Assembly (NCBI RefSeq): GCF_028769735.1
Contig: NC_088200.1
Location: 71,767,546-71,831,545 of the forward strand
Reading direction: 5' to 3'
DNA from: Zonotrichia leucophrys gambelii
Taxonomy: Eukaryota > Chordata > Aves > Passeriformes > Passerellidae
Length of the DNA: 64,000 nt
The position numbers were made by a program, and so were the translations under genes. Positions 49,001 through 61,198 of the stretch are shown here, piece by piece; positions within the stretch are counted from its first letter, which is position 1; the number at the start of each line of letters is the position of its first letter. Below the pieces are notes generated by a model. It was not told where the DNA came from and ran no database searches. It saw nothing but the letters and a program-made list of their open reading frames with translations.

Positions 49001-49348
49001 CTGCCACCCAGGAATCGTACTCAAAGGAGCCTAACACATAAACAGAATTTATATTTTGTGTCAAAACACAGGTATCTCAAAACCTGGCACAGTCCTGTGT
49101 TCATTACATGGTAAAATAAAATAAATTCCTATCAAATGAAACAGGCACAGGTTTGTTTAAATCAATGGGCCTGCACCACAGAGCTTGGCTGATTTTCCTC
49201 TTGTCCCTTTCTACCTCTTTCCACATCACTTGTACCTGTGATTCACATTGATTGGGTTCATTTGGTCCTGCCTCTATTTTTCCCCCCTCTTTTCTAAAGT
49301 GGATTCTGAACTCAGAAAAGCTGGCATTCAGGATGTGCTCATGACTCG
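46066..49348. other. Gene desert; possible conserved non-coding sequence
   Basis: An A-rich tract lies at 46357-46396. 46600-46800 has balanced composition with homeobox-like TAATTAG/TTAATGCATT motifs and no coding frame, the look of a regulatory element, but conservation cannot be tested here. The rest is featureless AT-rich DNA. Confidence 0.4.
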
Positions 49349-49535
49349 CAGAATCACAGGCTGGAAAAGACCTTCAAGATTATCAGGTCCAGCCCTAGAC
49401 TGAGCAATACCATGTCACTAAATGTGCCACAAAGTGCCATGTCCACTCTGAACACTTCCAGGGGTGGTGACTCAGGCATTGCCCTGGGAAGCCTGTTTCA
49501 GTGACTAACCACTCCTTCAGTCAAAAAATATTTCC
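49349..49535 (-). mobile_element. CR1 LINE fragment, antisense
   Basis: Begins cagaatcacaggctggaaaagacctt and continues gatcatc-type, ccagccctagactgagcaataccatgtcactaa, ccacttccagg-type and ctccttcagtcaaaaaatatttcctaa blocks. These are the reverse complement of avian CR1 3' sequence. The copy is old and diverged. Confidence 0.85.
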
Positions 49536-49832
49536 TAATATCAAATCAACTTGATTTCATATTACAAAACCTAATACAAAATAATGAAATACATGAAACT
49601 TCCTTTGTGTTAAAACCAGCACAGAAATCACAGTCTTCTGTCAATCAATGACTAATTTTTATTATCTTCAGTGCTGCTGTTGGAAACTTCAGCTCAGTGG
49701 ATGAGATTTTTGCAGGGCTATATTTCCCTAAGCAGGAATCCTTGAGGCATAAGGAAATCTCCATCCAAAGTGAGCTGAGAGCAGGGGTGGGCTCCCAGCT
49801 CAGTTTATCCACAGCAATTGATGGGTCTCCAC

Positions 49833-50315
49833 TGATGCCTTTTTCTCTGGCCCTAAAGATACAAGTCAGACACAGTTAGGATGATAAAAAAGATATTTTT
49901 ATATGAGGATCCTCAGGTGCACAAATGTGTCAAGTAGAAAAGGCCCAAAATGCACATTCCACATAACTAACATGTACAATTTTTATAGATTCTGCAAATT
50001 ATTGTATTTAACAGGAACCCCTCAGCTAGAAACCCTCCTGGTGAAGTAATTCCCCCAGTTCTAGCACCTTCTAGAATCTCCCCCTTCAGGATGAGATCCA
50101 GCCCCTGTTAACAAAATTCTGTCTTGGAAAGCTGGTTTCAGCCTATCTAAGGAGAACCAAGACAGCACAGGGATCTTGGAATTTGTTTTGTTTTTCTGCC
50201 TAGGAAAGTGTTGAAGCTAAGCTGAAATACGAGGCTACACAGCTACAAGTGTATGAGTAAAAGATAAAGAGAATATATAAAAGAAAAAAAGAGGGTAAAA
50301 CCCAAAACAGCATCG
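49833..50315 (-). mobile_element. Diverged LTR, antisense, TGATGCC family
   Basis: Begins TGATGCCTTTTTCTCTGGCC and ends AAAACCCAAAACAGCATCG, matching the termini of 45616-46061 with several changes. CCTCAGGT, CAGGATG and CTGGAGG-type blocks are shared internally. Flanks CCAC and CAAC are not a clear duplication. Older than the other two copies. Confidence 0.5.
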
Positions 50316-52295
50316 CAACCATTCATGTGGAAAAGCCTGGAGGGCATGAAAAACAAGGAGAAGGAGACATCTCTGACCTGGAATCATCCCGAACCCGTTT
50401 GGTGTGTGCTGACAGGCAGTAGCTGGGAGGGAAGCTGTGGTTATTGCTATGTTAACAGGTCTCTGTAAATCCATCATATTCTGGGGGTCCTTATGCGACG
50501 CATGGGAATTGAGATAGGTGGAAAACAGGAAATACACACCAACAATAAAACGGCGTTTTAATCAGAAACATGCTTGGTGAGAGCAAGGGGTGATTTCAGC
50601 CCGAAGAACTGCATGCAGCCCCAAGCTGGGCTTTTTGAAATGAGCCACAGCAAACTTTAAAGATCAGACCAAGAAAATATCCCACCATGTGGAGATCAAA
50701 TCCCTCTGACAGGGTTAACCACAGCAAATCTAAACCAAATCCTTATTGTTCCAAACGATGCTTGCAATCTGATTGAAGAAAACACAACTGTGTTGCTAAT
50801 AATTTAATTCACTTACTATTGCATTATTAAAACTTCTTTTGTACAAGGCACTTGAAAAGCTCCATAGTCAAGAATGGCTTTTTGAAATAAATCATTAGCT
50901 GCTAAATGTAGTGACAAGTATTTTTTGAACTGATTTCACAGCTGTCATTAACAGGGAAATTCTGCTTTAATTTGAGTTGTTATTAACAGATTCATATTTA
51001 AAAATGCCACATTTAAATGAGCATTTTGTGAATCCCAGCTAGTGCCAGATTGCAGCCTCAGGGAGTTGCTTGTCATGGAAGTCCTTCAGTGTTTTTAATT
51101 TCCACACTCCTTTAATGTTTTCCACATTTTAATAGACACAGGTACTATTAACTTTGGGGCAGTTTAGCAACTGACAGATAGACTTTGCTGGTAAAATTTA
51201 ATTACTTTACCCAATAGCACATGACCAGTAAAAACCAGAAAAGGCAAAAGCTAAGAGCAAGGAAGGAAAAGACATAGAGAAGGAAAAGAAGTGATGATTT
51301 ATGGTAAAATGAGGTATGAGGCTGGCAAAGAAATTATATTGGCATATTAATCTATACAGGTATTCGCTTGACCATAACTCTCATAAAGAGCTGCTGTGGA
51401 AAGAGAAGGGTGAGGTTCCCAAGAGATTAATTGATCACTAAATGAAACAAAATATTGTTAGATTTCAGTGATCCTGCAATCACAACAACAGCCATGCTAA
51501 TGAGCCACACTGAACGCACCAGAATCTGCAGAATTTATTTAAGAAAATAGATGTCATTGAGGGGTGCGGATTTCAGGATCTCTTTATCCATCAGTCATCA
51601 CCTGGAGCCAGTTGATAACACTCTGGGTGTGGATGTTTATCTGCCATACCCAATATCCAGACACACAGAGAGGTTAAGCTACTCTTCAGGGAATACCATA
51701 AAAGTATATTGTCCTGACCAAATAGGAAAAAAAAAAATTAAAAACACATACACAATGCCATATTTCTTGTCCTGAGTCAGCTGCATGAAGAATTCTGTAA
51801 GGCCACAGTTTTGTGTAACTGTTCTTGAGATCACAGTTCTGAAACACTGCAGAATTTAAAGTGGAAGTTTTAAAAATACAAACTAGCTCCCTGGATCTTC
51901 TCACTGCCTGCTGGAATTCCTGAGGGACGCCCTTACTCTTCCAGACTGCTCCAGCTGTTTGAATAGACAAAAGAGAGATGCAGAAGCACAGCTGGCATGG
52001 CACATCCTCCTTTTAAATGACAAGTCGTATCTTCACATGATTTCACGTCGTTAACTGATTGTGCACCCACAAAGCATCTGGTTCAAAAGCTGTTAGCTGC
52101 TGTTCCAATGCCCACAGGAACAGTTACAGGCCCCAAAATAATCCAATTACTGATTTTCTGAAGACTTATGAGAAGGTGTCTTTTTCCCTCATGTCAAGGC
52201 AATCACACTCTCCCAGTTTGGGTTTTTTTTTCACATTCACAATTCCACCTCCCAAAAGACTGAAGAGTCAATGTTTTCTTTCAATTTAAAAAATG
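50316..52295. other. Gene desert; possible conserved non-coding sequence
   Basis: AT-rich unique DNA without coding signal. 50740-51130 and 51470-51545 are rich in intact ATTGTT, TAATTTAATT, CATTAGC and TTTAAATGAGC motifs in non-repetitive context, a texture common in deeply conserved enhancers. This is inference only. Confidence 0.35.
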
Positions 52296-52300
52296 GTCAT

Positions 52301-53536
52301 TGTCATGGTTTGACATTGGCGCAATGCCAATGCCCCCATGAAAATACACTCTCCCGGGTTTCTGCTGTGAGATGTGACCAGGAATAAGCAAAGCAGGCTC
52401 CCACTTAGAAATAAAGAAAAAAAAACTCTATTAACGACACTACAACTATAAGTAAAAAAACCACACAAGGAAAATGAAAACCTTACAAATACATTTTCCT
52501 CCTCTCCCCACCAAATTTCCAATACGTCCATCCCCCAAATTTCCAACTCTTGATCCAGCATCACCCTTCAGACAATCAATTCTCAGTTCATCAAGAGGAG
52601 AGGAGTCCTTCTTGCACCATAGGCTTTCCCTGGAAACACGCTGAAACCTCGTGTGCTTCCATGTCACTCAGCACTGCCCGGAAAGTCCTTTTGCCATTTG
52701 TGACATCTTCCTTCCATGCCCAGTGCTCTCACCACTGTGCATGGACCAGAGCTGCTTCTAGGGTTGTTTTTTAAGGATGCTTTGCCCTGATCCCAAGGGC
52801 ACAGTCTCTCCTTCAGGACACCTGTCCCCCCAAATTTCACCCCCTGGGGCCGAGGCGTACCCACACTGAACCCTCCTGGTTCTGAGGCACTGCCTCCCCC
52901 GAAATGTAGTCTCTGTGTCACAAGGAACATGGTTCTGTCCATGGCTATACAAGAAGAGTCCAGCAAAAACCACTCCATCATCTTTTCCCACCTAAGATTC
53001 TTCTCTATTCTTCCAATATCTCTCACTGGCTCAGACCTTCAGCACACTTGCCCATTTCCTTCTTCATCTTCCACTCTATCTCTCTTCTAGGAAAGGTTAA
53101 TGTTCTGTAAAGTTTTCATTGTCCGAAAAGGGGTTAAAAGCTCCCACAAGCGGCCAGGCAGGCCGGGCTGTGCTGCCTGCAGCATCGGGCTGCCCCTGCA
53201 TCTGTCTCCCAGGCAGGGGCAGCCCGATGCCTCCCGGTGCTTCTCTCTCTTCCACCCTTCCATCCTCAGGCCAGGCCTACCTCCCGTCTCTGTCCAAAGC
53301 CCCGGCCTACCTCACGGCCGTGTGGCTTTCCCCTCCCGAGAGATCCAAACCCTTTTAGCGCCAGAAACCCAAGAGAGCATCCCAGGGGAGCAGCTCTGCT
53401 TTTTAACCCCTGTGTGCTCTCAGAGGTGTATCCGATGTCCCCGGTGCCCACACCAAGGTGCCAATATTAAAATCTGAGCAACCCATTGGTGTGGTCACAG
53501 CATCCCAGAAAACCTACTTCCTCTCAAACCACCACA
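52301..53536 (-). mobile_element. 1.24-kb solo LTR, TSD GTCAT
   Basis: Begins TGTCATGGTTTGACATTGG and ends CTCAAACCACCACA, imperfect terminal inverted repeats. The exact 5-bp duplication GTCAT lies at 52296-52300 and 53537-53541. The A-rich segment followed by CTCTATTAACG near 52430 suggests antisense orientation. A class III (ERVL-like) assignment fits the 5-bp duplication and its likeness to 7449-8211, but is from memory. It contains a perfect 18-bp foldback at 53182-53230. ORFs inside it overlap on both strands and are not genes. Confidence 0.88.
53182..53230. repeat. 18-bp perfect GC-rich foldback inside LTR
   Basis: Arms 53182-53199 (GCATCGGGCTGCCCCTGC) and 53213-53230 are exact reverse complements around a 13-nt loop. 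In an LTR this could be a transcript stem-loop. Confidence 0.95.
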
Positions 53537-53617
53537 GTCATTTTAATCAAAATGGTGTCTTCTCAACATCCCGTGCTGATTTAAATGCCCGTCTCTTCCC
53601 ACTTGCCTCTTATTAGA

Positions 53618-53800
53618 ACCACAGACTGCTTCAGTTTGGAAGGGACCCCTGAGGATCCATCTCCCTGATCCTCTCAGGAATACCCAAAACTAAACCACGT
53701 GGCTCAGAGTGTCATCCAGATGTTCCTTGAATTCCCACAGCCTTGGTGCCACGACCACTCTCCTGGGGAGCCTGGGAACAGGGAGCTCCCTGGAGGAGGG
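53618..53800 (-). mobile_element. CR1 LINE fragment, antisense
   Basis: Blocks agaaccacagactgcttcagtttggaaggga, ctcaggaatacccaaaactaaaccacg, cagagtgtcatccagatg and cttggtgccacgaccac are the reverse complement of avian CR1 3' sequence. It lies just downstream of the 1.24-kb LTR. Confidence 0.8.
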
Positions 53801-55640
53801 ACTGGAAGGAAAGTGCTGACTTCTTGGGGTCACTCAGTGTTTTGTCCCTCCATAATTAAAAAGGGAGTTCCATTCAGGGTGCTGCTGCCATCTCTGTTGC
53901 AGAAATTTTTGGAAATCTCCTAGATTTCCATTTAGGAAATGGGATTTTTAGGAGTTGGAGGGAGGGGTATGGAGGCACGTGCTAATCAGTTGTACTAAAC
54001 CTTCAGGATCAGCATCGGGAGGGTGTGCAGGCTCTCAGACAGCTCACAGGAGGTTCCCTGGGTGATGACTCTCTGGTTTGCAGCTCCTGTTTTAGGAGGA
54101 GTTTATGCTGAATCACTTCTTTCTTGCTCTTTTCAAGGTCTTGGGTCTTTCTTGCTTTTTATCTAGGGTCTTTGTTGATAACCCTGGAAGGTCTATCAAG
54201 CATCAGAACAGGGCTCAACTTCAATAATAAGTATACATTAACCTTATTTCACTTTAAAGTTAATGTATACTTATTGCAGTCTAAGGATGGTATACCAAAA
54301 AAAATGGGCTATAGTGAGAGGTATTCAAATACCATATATGGATGAGGAGAATGCTGCTTGTTTTTTCTGACAGATTCACATCTACCTGATATCAACCTTA
54401 TAATTTTACTGATATTTGCCTTTTCCCCTGTGATCTCACAGAACATCTCTTCTAAGACAGGAAAAAAAAAATCACATTTCTTAAATAGCTTTTTATGATG
54501 TGCTGCAGGCACAAGGAAATCACTGCCAAGAAGCACCAGGAGAGTCCCTTGCACAGACGTTTAAGAGCAAAATTAAATCTGGAACTCCCAGCCTTGAATG
54601 TACTTGCCTGCAAATAAATAATTTAATATATTCAGGTCTGCTGTTTCATACTAAGGCTAGTGCAAGGTGAAAAGCATAAATTCTATCATTGATTAAGGTG
54701 AATTATCTAAATTATTTAATGTTTTCTTTAGCTCCTCATGGGGATAGAATATAACTTAAGATAAAAATGAAAGGATCACTGCAAAAATAGCAGATAAATT
54801 TTCCAACCAGTTATGCAAGCAGAGCAGATATTGAAAAATAGCTCTGTGGGGTTCTTTAAAACAACTTAAGCTCCTTCTGATACCTCAGTGTCCACACCAC
54901 TAAGAGACTTTTTGGATGCCAGACTGTGTGATTTTCTGTTATGAATTGGAAGGCAGAAGTGATGAGAACTTGTAAGAAGAAAGAATTATCCTTCATGGTA
55001 AGATTAATTTTTAAGCCTTTATGTTTCTACATTTGGCATTTGCTCATGTTGCCTTGTGGCTTTTAGGTACTCCAAGTAAGTGGGTTTGGAGATTTACATT
55101 ATTCAGGAGAGGGAGCCAAGAAAATGTTGGTGCTGTAAGGAGAGGCAACAGAAGTGTATTTTTTTTCTTTTTTCTCTGAATTTGCTTTGAGTGATAAAAT
55201 CTACTTGTAGGAAGGGACATATATTATTGAAAGTTTCATCTTTCACATGGTGGATAAATCTGAGGCATTAGGCACATATGGTTATCAAATAACTCGTGTG
55301 ACTTTGCACAGGAGCCTCAGCATTAAACTGCCCTGGGCCTATTGTGCCTGAGGAGAAGGGGTAAGAAATCAAAATCCTGAATGTTTGACCTTTCAGCTTT
55401 TTGTGTGAAAGAGCATTTGAAGGTTTCCTGACAAAGGCCCAGCACACAGCCTGTGCCCCATGGAGCTGAGCACAGGGTCTGACCACAGCCTTTGGTCCAC
55501 CAAAGGTGGGGTGTGCCTGGGTTATCACATTCTTTACTGGGATTTCAAGTGAAAACCTCTCCTTTGGTTGCTTCAGGAAGGCTGGCATGTCTGGCAGGAT
55601 GGGATGGCCTCTGGTGTGGGAAGGGTTTTTGGGTGGATGC
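53801..55640. other. Non-coding with one AT-rich foldback
   Basis: Unique AT-rich DNA. The only structure I see is the foldback at 54226-54275, listed separately. Short ORFs are not supported. Confidence 0.5.
54226..54275. repeat. 17-bp perfect AT-rich inverted repeat
   Basis: Arms 54226-54242 (AATAAGTATACATTAAC) and 54259-54275 are exact reverse complements with a 16-nt loop. The arms are shorter than usual for a microRNA precursor. Confidence 0.95.
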
Positions 55641-55647
55641 CATGTCC

Positions 55648-56065
55648 TGTGGCTTTCACATCCTCTGAAAAATCCCTTTGCCCAGGATTTTTCTCTTGGG
55701 AAGCTGAGAAGCCTCAGAGAAAAGGAAAACAATTCTTATCTCATTTGCTTCTCCGGTGTTGTGCTCATGTGGAATGTGTTTGGAGATTGTTTACCCACAG
55801 GTGACTGTTCCATTGGATTCTGCTGTGAGTTGTTTTCACTCTTTGGCCAATCAGGGCCAAGCTGTGTCAGGACTCTGGAGAGAGTCACAAGTTTTCATTA
55901 TTATCTTTTTAGCATTCTGTAAGTATATTTTCTGTATTCTTTAGTATAGAATAGCATTCTTTAATTTAATGTAGTGTCATAAAATAATGAATTAGCCTTC
56001 TGATAAGATGGAGTCAGATACATCATTCCTGCCTTCATCAGGACATTCCCTGCAAATGCGATAGT
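55648..56065 (+). mobile_element. LTR, sense, relative of the 1546/14093 family
   Basis: Begins TGTGGCTTTCACATCC, carries AGAAGCCTCAGAGAAAAGG, a GGCCAATCAGGGCC box, an AGTCACAAGTTTTCATTATTATC block, an AT-rich TATA/polyA segment and ends near CATTCCCTGCAAATGCGATA. The order matches 1546-1907 and the minus strand of 14093-14483. The start could be 55643; no exact duplication was found, so both ends are approximate. ORFs at 55268-55732 and 55506-55922 overlap it and are not genes. Confidence 0.75.
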
Positions 56066-56069
56066 GTTC

Positions 56070-57930
56070 TTCCCACCCTACAGCAACAGCTCAAGTGTCA
56101 GGCATGGGGCTGGGGATCCTTTCACAAGCACAGCTGGAAGTCAACAAAGAACTAAAACAGCTTCAAAAACACGAGGTGAGTCTGAGCGGGGTGGCCTAAA
56201 ACCTTAGACCCATGAAAAAGTGTTCTCCAAGGCCTCCTGGGTCCCTCTCCAGCAGTGGCACCCGCGAATGGACTTGGCACCTGTGCCCGGTTTGTGATGT
56301 GCTCCGCATCAGGGGGAGGTTCCCTGGCTCCTTCCATGGGGTTCTCCACGCTTCCCCCGGCTCTTCTCCCCTCTGAGAGAGGCAGAGCTCAGAGAGGGCA
56401 GGGTCAGGGAAGGGTGGGTGGCAGGGATGTCCCAGGAGTGAAGGACGTTCCCGGAGATGTCCCAGGGATACCAGAGCAAAGCCACAGTTCTCACTGCTGA
56501 GTGGAAAGTCATGGAGCTGGCCCAGAGCTAGGCTTACAAGGAGGATGAGAGGCTGGTGGCAGCCTTGTTTACAAACTTTTTTATTCCTACAGTCTCCTCC
56601 CTAGCTGCTCCAAGCTGACAGTGCTTAAAAAGATGCGTTGCACTGCTTTATTTTATTTTCAAATTCAAATAAATCCCAGTGTTTTGCTCTTAAAAGTCTT
56701 TTTAAGGGAACTTGGTACAAGGGAATGCTTCAAGCAGACCCATCTCAAGCCACAGATCATCTCACGACACCATGAAGGGACACAGAGTCCTACAGCTGAT
56801 CCAAAGTGGATTCCAATTAACAGAAGCAATTATTCGCCACCCACCCCTGCCCTTTATTTAACCTGATTCAAACTGCATCTCAAGTAAGTGAAAAGGAGAA
56901 ATCTGTCGATGAAACACTATAAATAGGAGTTTTCTGTGTCTTCAAACTCGCAACACAAGTACAGTAGCTGAAGCAGCAAGGGAAAACAATGGCAACAGGA
57001 ATGCGGCCGTCTCCTCCCGCAGACCCTCACTGATCGATCCCTTCTCCTACCATTTCTCCCTTCTGTCATCTCTTTGCTATGCTAATGGCCACAGCCTTCA
57101 GCTGTCTCTGGTTTCTGAACATCAGCTTAAGCTGAAAAAACTTTAGATGTTTTCCCATTTGAAGAGTTTATGTCTGCCAGGGAAAGAATTCAAAACATAT
57201 TGTATTTGACTGTTTTAAATTGAAAATTACCTCATCCTGTAGCTTCCTCTCTTGTTCCTCACTCCAGTAGTCCTGGGCTGCAATTGTGCAGCACTGATGC
57301 GTGTGCTCTTATCACATTCAGGACAATAAAACAATTCTTTCTAATTTAATAATATTTTAAAGTACTAAAAAAGAAATTAAAATGAGGATGCCATCTCAGG
57401 AAAGCAGGGAGACAGAGGTACTTACAAAAGGAGAGAAAAAACAGTAGTAAAGCTTTTCATGCATTTATAATACAAACATTTTTTTCAGGAGGGTTTGCCC
57501 CAGGCCTTGCAATGCCCCCAGATGCAGATCAGCAATTGTTCTCACTGCTACTCTGAGTTTTGGGAGAGGAGAGAACTCCTGAGCTATATTAGCAGAGCAA
57601 GACAAATTCCAGGTTCCAGTCTCCCCTGTGCCACGTACACTAGGATGTGCTGACAGCTACAGACAAGTCCAGGCCTCCTCCACATGTGTTTTCAGAGGAG
57701 TTCCCACCTGTACACCAAGCACAGAGAGCCAGCAGGGCAGTAAATACATATATTACCCCTCTTCTCACCCAGTGCTGGCCCACAGAAAATGCAATTCCCT
57801 GCAGAACTGGAAATCTGTCTTTCCTGTTGTGAGAAAGGATGAAGTATGGACACCATTAACATTGGCACTCACAGCACCGATATAAAATTAGACAATAAAA
57901 TTGTATAACCTTCAAAAAGTAGCTAGTGTT
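56070..57930. other. Non-coding, no feature recognised
   Basis: Unique DNA; a GC-richer patch at 56200-56500 gives overlapping ORFs on both strands. 57040-57140 is AT-rich. No gene or repeat was recognised. Confidence 0.45.
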
Positions 57931-57932
57931 TC

Positions 57933-58130
57933 TCCATCCATCCATCCATCCATCCATCCATCCATCCATCCATCCATCCACCCATCATCCATCCATCCAT
58001 CCATCCATCCATCCATCCATCCATCCATCCATCCATCCATCATCCATCATCCATCCATCATCCATCCATCCATCCATCCATCCATCCATCCATCCATCCA
58101 TCCATCCATCCACATCCACCCATCCTCATC
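57933..58130 (+). repeat. (TCCA)n / (ATCC)n minisatellite
   Basis: Long runs of CCAT units broken by occasional CATC and CACC variants near 57978, 58040-58066 and 58110. The Ile-His-Pro-Ser ORF over it is a repeat artefact. Confidence 0.97.
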
Positions 58131-60239
58131 CTCTGTTGGGATGAAGAAACAAAGCCTCTGATGTTGCACTGTCTCATCTCTGCACAGCAGACAGTAATTC
58201 CACAGCTTGTCATGCAGCAAATAACTTTGCTTGTGAAAACATGAATTTCCAGAAGCTCAAGCCATTCAACCCCAAGATACAAATTCAGACAACAATATAA
58301 TAATGAGAGCATAACATAAACCACATAAACCAAATTCTAGTCCCTAGGCTAGATAGTTATGAAAGGGGGCAGGCTCCTGAACTGGAAAGGAGACAGCAGA
58401 TTTGCTAAGGGCTGATTCAGAGCGGGGAAAAAATTAAATGATAGATACTACGAGTTGTAAAAGAGCAAGAGTAGCTCTTTTCTCAACAAAGAACTTGTAA
58501 GACCAAAGCAGACTGCCAGAAACACTCAGAAAGTATGTCTCAGCCCTTTGAAGTGCCACATTTAATAGTTTCTTATCAGCAGAGGGAGAACCCCAGGAAA
58601 GACAAGATCAGCATGTGAATGTTGGAGCTGGCCGAGAAGGTGACCCACTGAAAAGAGCCTTTGTGACTGAGCACAGAGACCTGGCTGCTGTCTGAGGAGA
58701 CACATAAATCTGACTCCAAGGAGGAGCTGTGCATGCGGAGGAGAAAATATGATGCTAAACATATATTTTTGTATCGTACTCAAAGTCACAGAACCCATTA
58801 GAGCAACCCTGCAGCCGCTGACAAATTGCTTGAGCTAATTATTTATATGGAACTTTATCCCCCCAGCACACCAGTAACTCGGCTCATTATTCCAGTGCCT
58901 AAAAATGAGGAAATAATATCTGGATATGGAAAATGCCAAAATATTTTCAACCTCTCATACCAAAGGTAAAAGCTGCACAGCAGAGTTACAAGTTGCATGG
59001 GGGGGTAGGTAGAGCACGACACTTTGTGGACCAGCCAAGATGAGTGATTATGCATTTTGTAACCCAAAATCTCAGCAGAATTATATCAGTGACACCAGAG
59101 GGGATGTCACAGAGTTGTCACAGCTCATGTTGTCCTCTGACTGAGATGGGGCACTGGGGTGACTCAATTTGCAGCAGCTAAAACCTCACCCCAGCCTGCC
59201 TGCAGGGCACAGGGCAGCAAGAAATGAAAAAAAACCAAGTCCATGTCAATGCTGTAAAGGTATTGCAACTTTGCTGCTCTGAGAATGAACACTTAGTTTT
59301 AGGTGTCCCCTGCAGCTTTATAAAAACAGGATAATAAAACGCACAAAATTTCCACTCACAAATGGATGCAGCTGCCTGAGAGATGTGCTCTTCTGACCCT
59401 GAGAAAAAAGAGAAAGACATTCTTCTCTTGCTCTGAGGCTTATTTTCCTTAATTTCTGCTTCCTACTTCCGTGCAGGAATTTGCTTTTCTCTCTTTTGGA
59501 GTGTTTCTTCATCTCAAGGCCTGCAGGGAACCTCCAGCACACATGGAGACATCCCCAGCTTCATGCAAACTGCTGACAATGAGCACCTAAAGGATCGGGA
59601 TGTGGTGAATATATAAAAATTATCATGCAGAGAAGCTTACTTTTAAGCAAATTGTTCCTGTTTCACAAAAGACAGTGACAATTCTCTCTTTCTTGGTAAA
59701 ATGGAGTGGAGAGGTTACTGAGAAAAAGCTCAAAATTAATTCAAAGTTTTTTCTTGAATGCTAAGTCTCAAACAAAATACATAACAAGATAAATATAAAT
59801 GAATAGGGGGTTGATTTCTTTTTTTTTCTCCCAGTGAGAAAAAAAAAAACAAACAACAATAGCATCTCAATTAAACACTGATGTTTTTCCTCCCTTTTTA
59901 TTTACTGTGGTTTCTTGAGATCCTGGGGTATTTTGACTGCAGACAAATCTCTGGTTTATAGCACAGACTACATATCAGGGCTGCCATCAAAACACACCTA
60001 CAGCCCCTCTGTGCCCTGCTGAAGCCCAGGTGTGCAGGCAGCAGCTGTGTCCCCCAAGGAATAAAACGCAAATGTGGGGATGGTTCCTGCAGGGCATGAA
60101 CTGATGAGACACAGCCAATCCCCTCCATTTTGGGCAAAATCTCAGGGGTTTTGGCTGTTGTGCAGGAGGCAGGTTTTCCCAGGCAGCTTTCAGAGCAGAC
60201 CTGCTTTGAAGAGCAGCCCAGAGCTGAGTTGTGTCCACT
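58131..60239. other. Gene desert, no gene recognised
   Basis: Unique DNA. An 8-bp stem (AAAAGAGC / GCTCTTTT) lies near 58458-58480. A short A-rich run is at 59838-59848. 58795-58865 has a compact homeobox-motif texture without coding signal. Confidence 0.45.
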
Positions 60240-60690
60240 TGATGCCTTGGGAAGGCTGAGCTAGAACAGAGGCTGGACAGAACTAAAGAATAAAGCAGGA
60301 ATTTATTCAAAGCATCTCCTCCATGGATGCACCTTGGGCAGCACCAGAGCCCAGCCAGGGCTGCACCCAAGATGAACCAAAATGGCCCCAAAATGCATGG
60401 CCAGGCACGGGGTCTGTCCCTGGGATCAGCTCAGCTCCATTTGCACCTTGCAGTTCATTGTCCCATTCCAGCTTTAGCCCAGGCAGTCCCACCCTGCTTG
60501 TTTTTCTCTCTCCAGCCCACGGGGTTTGTGCTCTTGGGGGCTGAGATTTGGATCAGTTGTTCCCAAACTAGAGCAGGAATTGTTTTGTCTCCCTGCTCTA
60601 TGCACAGAGCTCACCATCCCCTGATATGAAGCTCAGACACTAAAGCAGCACAGAACCTGAAAAATACAGAAACTAAAACCCGAGGCATCA
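60240..60690 (-). mobile_element. Solo LTR, antisense, TGATGCC family
   Basis: The 451-bp element begins TGATGCCTTGGGAAGG and ends AAACCCGAGGCATCA. The first ten or so bases of each strand's end match (TGATGCCTTGGG / TGATGCCTCGGG). AATTTATTC near 60300 gives AATAAA on the minus strand. Flanks CACT and CTCT differ at one base, consistent with a mutated 4-bp duplication. It shares blocks with 45616-46061. Confidence 0.75.
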
Positions 60691-61198
60691 CTCTGAGTCG
60701 CTGTCTGAGCGCTCCAGGGCTGGATCTCTGCCCCCGACCCCAGCCCACACGGGTGGGAAGGGATGTGTGACACAGCCAGAGTCACCCATGGGCCCCCCTG
60801 CCCTGCAGCTGCCACAAACCAGCCTGGCACAGCCCCAGCTCCCTTCCAGCCCTGCCCCTGCCCTGAGCTTCATCTCTTGGCGTTGGCAGCCTGACACAAG
60901 GAGCCAAAACAAAGCAACAAAAAGCTGGGAAGGGCAGCATTAACTGTGCCACAGCCACTGGGTACTAAACAAGGAGAAAAGTGATGAGAGCAAGGTGGCT
61001 TCGCTGCCTCTGGTTCTGGCTGTGCTGCCAGTCACACATCCTGCACATGGCCTCTGTCCAGGACAGGGGTGACAAGCCATAAAATAAGCCATTTGAGGTT
61101 GTTTTTCACCAAAAAAAATAACCCTTCATCTGATTGAACACATCAAGAGTGAATCTCCCAACTCTTAGGAAAATTAATCCATAAACAGCAGAGGTTTA
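60691..61198. other. Non-coding spacer between two LTRs
   Basis: GC-rich first half, AT-rich second half; no gene seen. Confidence 0.4.

Noticed and set aside
55268..55922. ORFs of 138-154 codons
   Set aside because: They overlap the LTR at 55648-56065 on both strands.
57901..58161. Regularly spaced short repeats resembling a CRISPR array
   Set aside because: Pure 4-bp tandem units without unique spacers, in a vertebrate genome; the same applies to the nonamers at 3473-4641.
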